Shown here piece after piece: positions 61,664 through 64,000 of a stretch of 64,000 bases of DNA (positions are counted from its first letter, which is position 1; every line of letters starts with the position of its first letter). Location: positions 1,364,001 through 1,428,000 of the forward strand of contig NZ_JACCIU010000001.1 of NCBI RefSeq assembly GCF_019303535.1, in the 5' to 3' direction. Below the pieces are notes generated by a model. The model did not search any database, was not told the DNA's origin, and saw nothing but the letters and a program-made list of their open reading frames with translations. Made by a program: the position numbers and the translations under genes. The stretch is from Lactobacillus sp. Sy-1. GTDB lineage: Bacteria; Bacillota; Bacilli; Lactobacillales; Lactobacillaceae.

Positions 61664-62053
61664 TTATTGTTTGTAATTTGCAATTTCAACTAAGTTATTA
61701 TCCGGATCCCTTAAATAGATTGATTCAATCGGTCCCATGGCGCCATGCTTGGTTTCTGGGCCTTCAATAATTGGAATTTGTTTTTGCTTCAAAGTCGCAA
61801 TAACATCCTTGATTGCTGTTTTGGTAATCAAACAGAAGTCGCCCGACCCCGGTGTCGGAACGGCCGCCTTTGGTTCAAACTCATGGTCAGTCTGATGAAG
61901 GTTAATCTTCATTGACCCGAACCGTAGTGCCCTTCGATTACCGTTTGCAAATTCAACCACTTCCATTCCCAGAACTTCATGGTAAAATTGACAACTCTTT
62001 TCAATATCTTGAACCGTCAAAACAAAGTGATCCACATGGTCAATATTAAACAT
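61664..62053 (-). CDS. VOC-family protein (glyoxalase-like)
   Basis: The 129-residue protein is a single VOC module beginning IDHVDHFVLTVQDIEKSCQF and ending SIYLRDPDNNLVEIANY. It resembles small glyoxalase/fosfomycin-resistance-like proteins; the true substrate is unknown. It follows the aldo/keto reductase gene by 10 nt, so the two form an operon that may handle reactive aldehydes. Confidence 0.9.
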   Translation of the reverse strand: MFNIDHVDHFVLTVQDIEKSCQFYHEVLGMEVVEFANGNRRALRFGSMKINLHQTDHEFEPKAAVPTPGSGDFCLITKTAIKDVIATLKQKQIPIIEGPETKHGAMGPIESIYLRDPDNNLVEIANYKQ

Positions 62054-62063
62054 TTAATTCCCC

Positions 62064-62912
62064 CTAAATGATATCAAGTGATTGTTTGCTAGTGGGCTTG
62101 GGAAATGCTGAATCAAGCAACTGCAAATCATCATTAGTCAACCCAATTTTAGCAGCATCAATATTTTCCTGCATGTGTTGTTCGCTGCTGGTTTGGGGAA
62201 TCGCAATCGTTTGGCCATCACGAATTGACCACGCTAGCATAATTTGAAAGGGCGTTGCAGAATGCCGATTAGCAACTTCAACCAAGGCCCGTTGCTTAGT
62301 GATGTCGAGTCCCCGACTATCAGCTTCATCGACTGGAGCATAAGCAATCAACGGAATCTGGTGATCCCGTTGCCATGGTAATAAGTCATAATCAATCCCC
62401 CGCGAACCAATGTTGTACAAGTCTTCGTTAGCAGCCACATTCTGTCCCTCTGGGACTGACCAGAGCGATTGCATATCACTGAGGTCAAAGTTTGAAACGC
62501 CCCAGTGCTTAATTTTGCCACTTTGCTGCATTGCTTCCATGTTCGCAACCACTTCAGCAAGTGGAGTCCTGCCCGGCCAATGGTATAAATAAAGATCCAG
62601 ATAATCAGTCCCTAAGCGTTGCAAACTGTTATCAAGTGCTTTTTCCATCTGCTGACGTTCGGCGTGAAACGGATAAAACTTAGAAATCACGAATAATTGA
62701 TTTCGGTCAAAATCACTAATCGCATCCCCCACTAAGCGTTCTGAATCTCCCTCACCATATTGTTCAGCAGTATCAATCACCGTTGCTCCATGTTCAATTC
62801 CATATTGAAGAGTGGCCTTTTGCTGGGCGTAGGTCTTTTGATCACTACCCATGTGCCAGGTTCCCATCCCAATTGCTGGAATCTGAACCCCATTCCAATC
62901 GATTGATTTCAT
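62064..62912 (-). CDS. Aldo/keto reductase
   Basis: The 282-residue TIM-barrel NADPH reductase shows GTWHMGSD, DTAEQYGEGDSERLVGDAI, a catalytic lysine in VISKFYPFHA, LYLYHWPGRTPL and GVSNFDLSDMQ. I chose the ATG at 62912, with AGGGGGA 5-10 nt upstream; the longer frame to 62990 crosses a terminator. Together with the VOC protein it may detoxify methylglyoxal-like aldehydes, an inference from the family. Confidence 0.92.
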   Translation of the reverse strand: MKSIDWNGVQIPAIGMGTWHMGSDQKTYAQQKATLQYGIEHGATVIDTAEQYGEGDSERLVGDAISDFDRNQLFVISKFYPFHAERQQMEKALDNSLQRLGTDYLDLYLYHWPGRTPLAEVVANMEAMQQSGKIKHWGVSNFDLSDMQSLWSVPEGQNVAANEDLYNIGSRGIDYDLLPWQRDHQIPLIAYAPVDEADSRGLDITKQRALVEVANRHSATPFQIMLAWSIRDGQTIAIPQTSSEQHMQENIDAAKIGLTNDDLQLLDSAFPKPTSKQSLDII

Positions 62913-62937
62913 CACTAGTCCCCCTATCGTTGTAATA

Positions 62938-62964
62938 AAAAAGGACCGCGAATGCGGCCCTTGT
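62938..62964 (-). terminator. Terminator
   Basis: On the minus strand GGGCCGC pairs with GCGGTCC around ATTC, followed by T6. It ends the transcript of the gene at 63002-63361. Confidence 0.85.
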
Positions 62965-63001
62965 CCTAACCAATGACCATTTAAGATCAAGCTAGCTTTA
63001 A

Positions 63002-63361
63002 TTATTCACCCTTATCAAATTTAAGGGTTCCGTAACGGGCTTCCCCAAATTGCGTTAACATCAAATTGGTGTTATCAGCACTTTGTTTAAAGTCCGGCAC
63101 TACATATCCGTATTCTTCGACGTTAATTGCGAAGTTAAAAATTCCCTTAGGATGGTTACAGTCTAATTTAACGAGCTCTGCAACGTAGTCCTCACGACTA
63201 ATATCATCTTCGTATTCAGCATGAATTCCCTTTGCTAAATTAATAAACTCTTCATTTGCCAGGGTCACGGCGATTCTACTATCAGTGTTTGGCTTTTGTT
63301 GGTTGTAGAGCTTGTCCATAAAATCTTCTTCTACTTTTTCAATTACCTTTTCTTTGTACAT
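63002..63361 (-). CDS. Unknown small protein
   Basis: The 119-residue soluble, acidic protein begins MYKEKVIEKVEEDFMDKLY, without a signal peptide. AAGGA precedes the ATG by about 10 nt. I do not recognise a family. It is transcribed alone. Confidence 0.75.
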   Translation of the reverse strand: MYKEKVIEKVEEDFMDKLYNQQKPNTDSRIAVTLANEEFINLAKGIHAEYEDDISREDYVAELVKLDCNHPKGIFNFAINVEEYGYVVPDFKQSADNTNLMLTQFGEARYGTLKFDKGE

Positions 63362-63449
63362 TAATAATCATTCCTTTACTTATAAATATATTATAACAAG
63401 GAATGATTGTGAGGTGCTTAAATATGCTTATCCTTAACCCTTTAATAAT

Positions 63450-63480
63450 AAAATCCGTCAATTTCACAATCAACGGATTC
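63450..63480 (-). terminator. Terminator after the hexulose-phosphate isomerase gene
   Basis: On the minus strand AATCCGT pairs with ACGGATT around an AT-rich loop, followed by TTATT. Confidence 0.75.
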
Positions 63481-63485
63481 AGTAG

Positions 63486-64000
63486 TTATTCTAAATTAGC
63501 ATGGTTTTTTTGCATTTCAGATTCAGTAATTTGATATTGGTGCATGTAAGCTAGGGTAAAGGCATCCCCAAACAGCCACACCGCCTGTTCAAATAGCGAT
63601 CCCATCGGCTGAACCGTGTTGGTCCGGTTCGTGAACTTTCCCTTCCCTGGTAGCAGGGTCGTGTGATTCACTAGTCGGGCTAAATCGCTATCAGCAGTGG
63701 CGGTTAGTAGCCAACCCTGTCCACCCAGTTTGGTTGCCTTTTCGACCAGTGCCACAATCGAGGGCGTACTAGCGGATCCCGATGCGACAATCAATAAATC
63801 AGCAGCGGTAAATGCGGGCGCCGTGGTCTCACCCACAACGGTGACCGGCTTGCCCAGTTGACCAAGCCGCATTGCAAACGCTTGAATCGCCAGCCCAGAG
63901 CGACCTGCTCCGGCTACGAAAACCCGGTTTGCGGAATGAACTAACGCTAGGGCAGCTGGACTAACGGACACGTCAGCGGATGATAATTCGCCCACTACCG
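63486..64000 (-). CDS. hxlB: 6-phospho-3-hexuloisomerase, N-terminus beyond window edge
   Basis: The SIS-domain enzyme interconverts arabino-3-hexulose-6-phosphate and fructose-6-phosphate (ribulose monophosphate pathway). About 170 residues are visible, with the SIS phosphosugar motifs FVAGAGRSGLAIQAFAMRL and LIVASGSASTPSIVAL and the family C-terminus GSLFEQAVWLFGDAFTL. The frame is still open at the right edge and the protein is normally ~185 residues with a helical N-terminus, so the apparent GTG at 63995 is probably internal. Its partner hxlA may lie just outside. Confidence 0.9.
   Translation of the reverse strand, partial: VVGELSSADVSVSPAALALVHSANRVFVAGAGRSGLAIQAFAMRLGQLGKPVTVVGETTAPAFTAADLLIVASGSASTPSIVALVEKATKLGGQGWLLTATADSDLARLVNHTTLLPGKGKFTNRTNTVQPMGSLFEQAVWLFGDAFTLAYMHQYQITESEMQKNHANLE

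Overview
The window is a chromosomal segment of a low-GC Gram-positive bacterium, almost certainly a Lactobacillaceae lactic acid bacterium. The signs are the Firmicute gene order tdk-prfA-prmC-ywlC-glyA, murT-gatD, AGGAGG-type ribosome binding sites, a tmRNA tag ending YAVAA, LPxTG surface proteins with a KxYKxGKxW-like signal peptide, and an FMN riboswitch ahead of ribDEBAH. I cannot fix the genus; a heterofermentative insect- or plant-associated genus is plausible.

Layout. 1-7 kb: core housekeeping genes (glyA cut by the left edge, ywlC, prmC, prfA, tdk; then divergently murT-gatD). 7-12.6 kb: serine hydrolase, two-domain VOC protein and a heterodimeric ABC exporter behind a MerR-type promoter. 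12.8-15 kb: two divergent tRNA genes with unusual C34 anticodons (Gln-CUG, Glu-CUC), a lipoprotein, a C39-like protein and ssrA (tmRNA). 15-21.7 kb is an accessory island just downstream of ssrA: helically spaced direct repeats, a decayed tyrosine integrase, two secreted proteins with lysine-rich tails, a broken phosphoesterase and, most notably, a reverse transcriptase preceded by a ~290-nt structured RNA with its own promoter and terminator. 21.9-27 kb: a dispersin-B-like hexosaminidase, a UPF0145 protein, and a three-gene operon (degenerate and intact PEP-mutase/isocitrate-lyase family proteins plus an MFS carrier) preceded by a valine-rich leader peptide and a four-strand attenuator. 27-39.6 kb: small regulators and their targets (XRE, TetR/YczE, MarR/FMN reductase/quinone reductase), MFS carriers, enolase, secreted proteins and a MerR-nitroreductase fusion. 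39.8-45.6 kb is a second accessory island: a tiny secreted-like peptide, an Ltp-type superinfection-exclusion-like protein, a paralogous pair of unknown proteins and a tandem pair of GIY-YIG/DUF2075-helicase fusions. 45.8-53.2 kb: secreted protein, pnuC, phosphodiesterase, a DUF3290-DUF421 fusion and the riboflavin operon. 53.3-61.5 kb: three serine-rich LPxTG adhesins, one with a mutated sorting motif. 61.7-64 kb: VOC protein, aldo/keto reductase, unknown protein and hexulose-phosphate isomerase cut by the right edge.

How the parts connect. The best candidate for an undescribed system is the ncRNA-reverse transcriptase cassette next to the integrase remnant; it looks like the ncRNA-guided antiphage RTs (DRT2/DRT9-like organisation) but I cannot assign it to a known group. 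The GIY-YIG/helicase pair is a second defence candidate. The promoters of the MerR-nitroreductase gene and of the distant ABC exporter share a nearly identical MerR operator with a 19-bp spacer, which suggests one small stress regulon. Riboflavin synthesis (FMN riboswitch) feeds several flavoenzymes encoded here. Assignments rest on motif recognition by eye; no database search was run.
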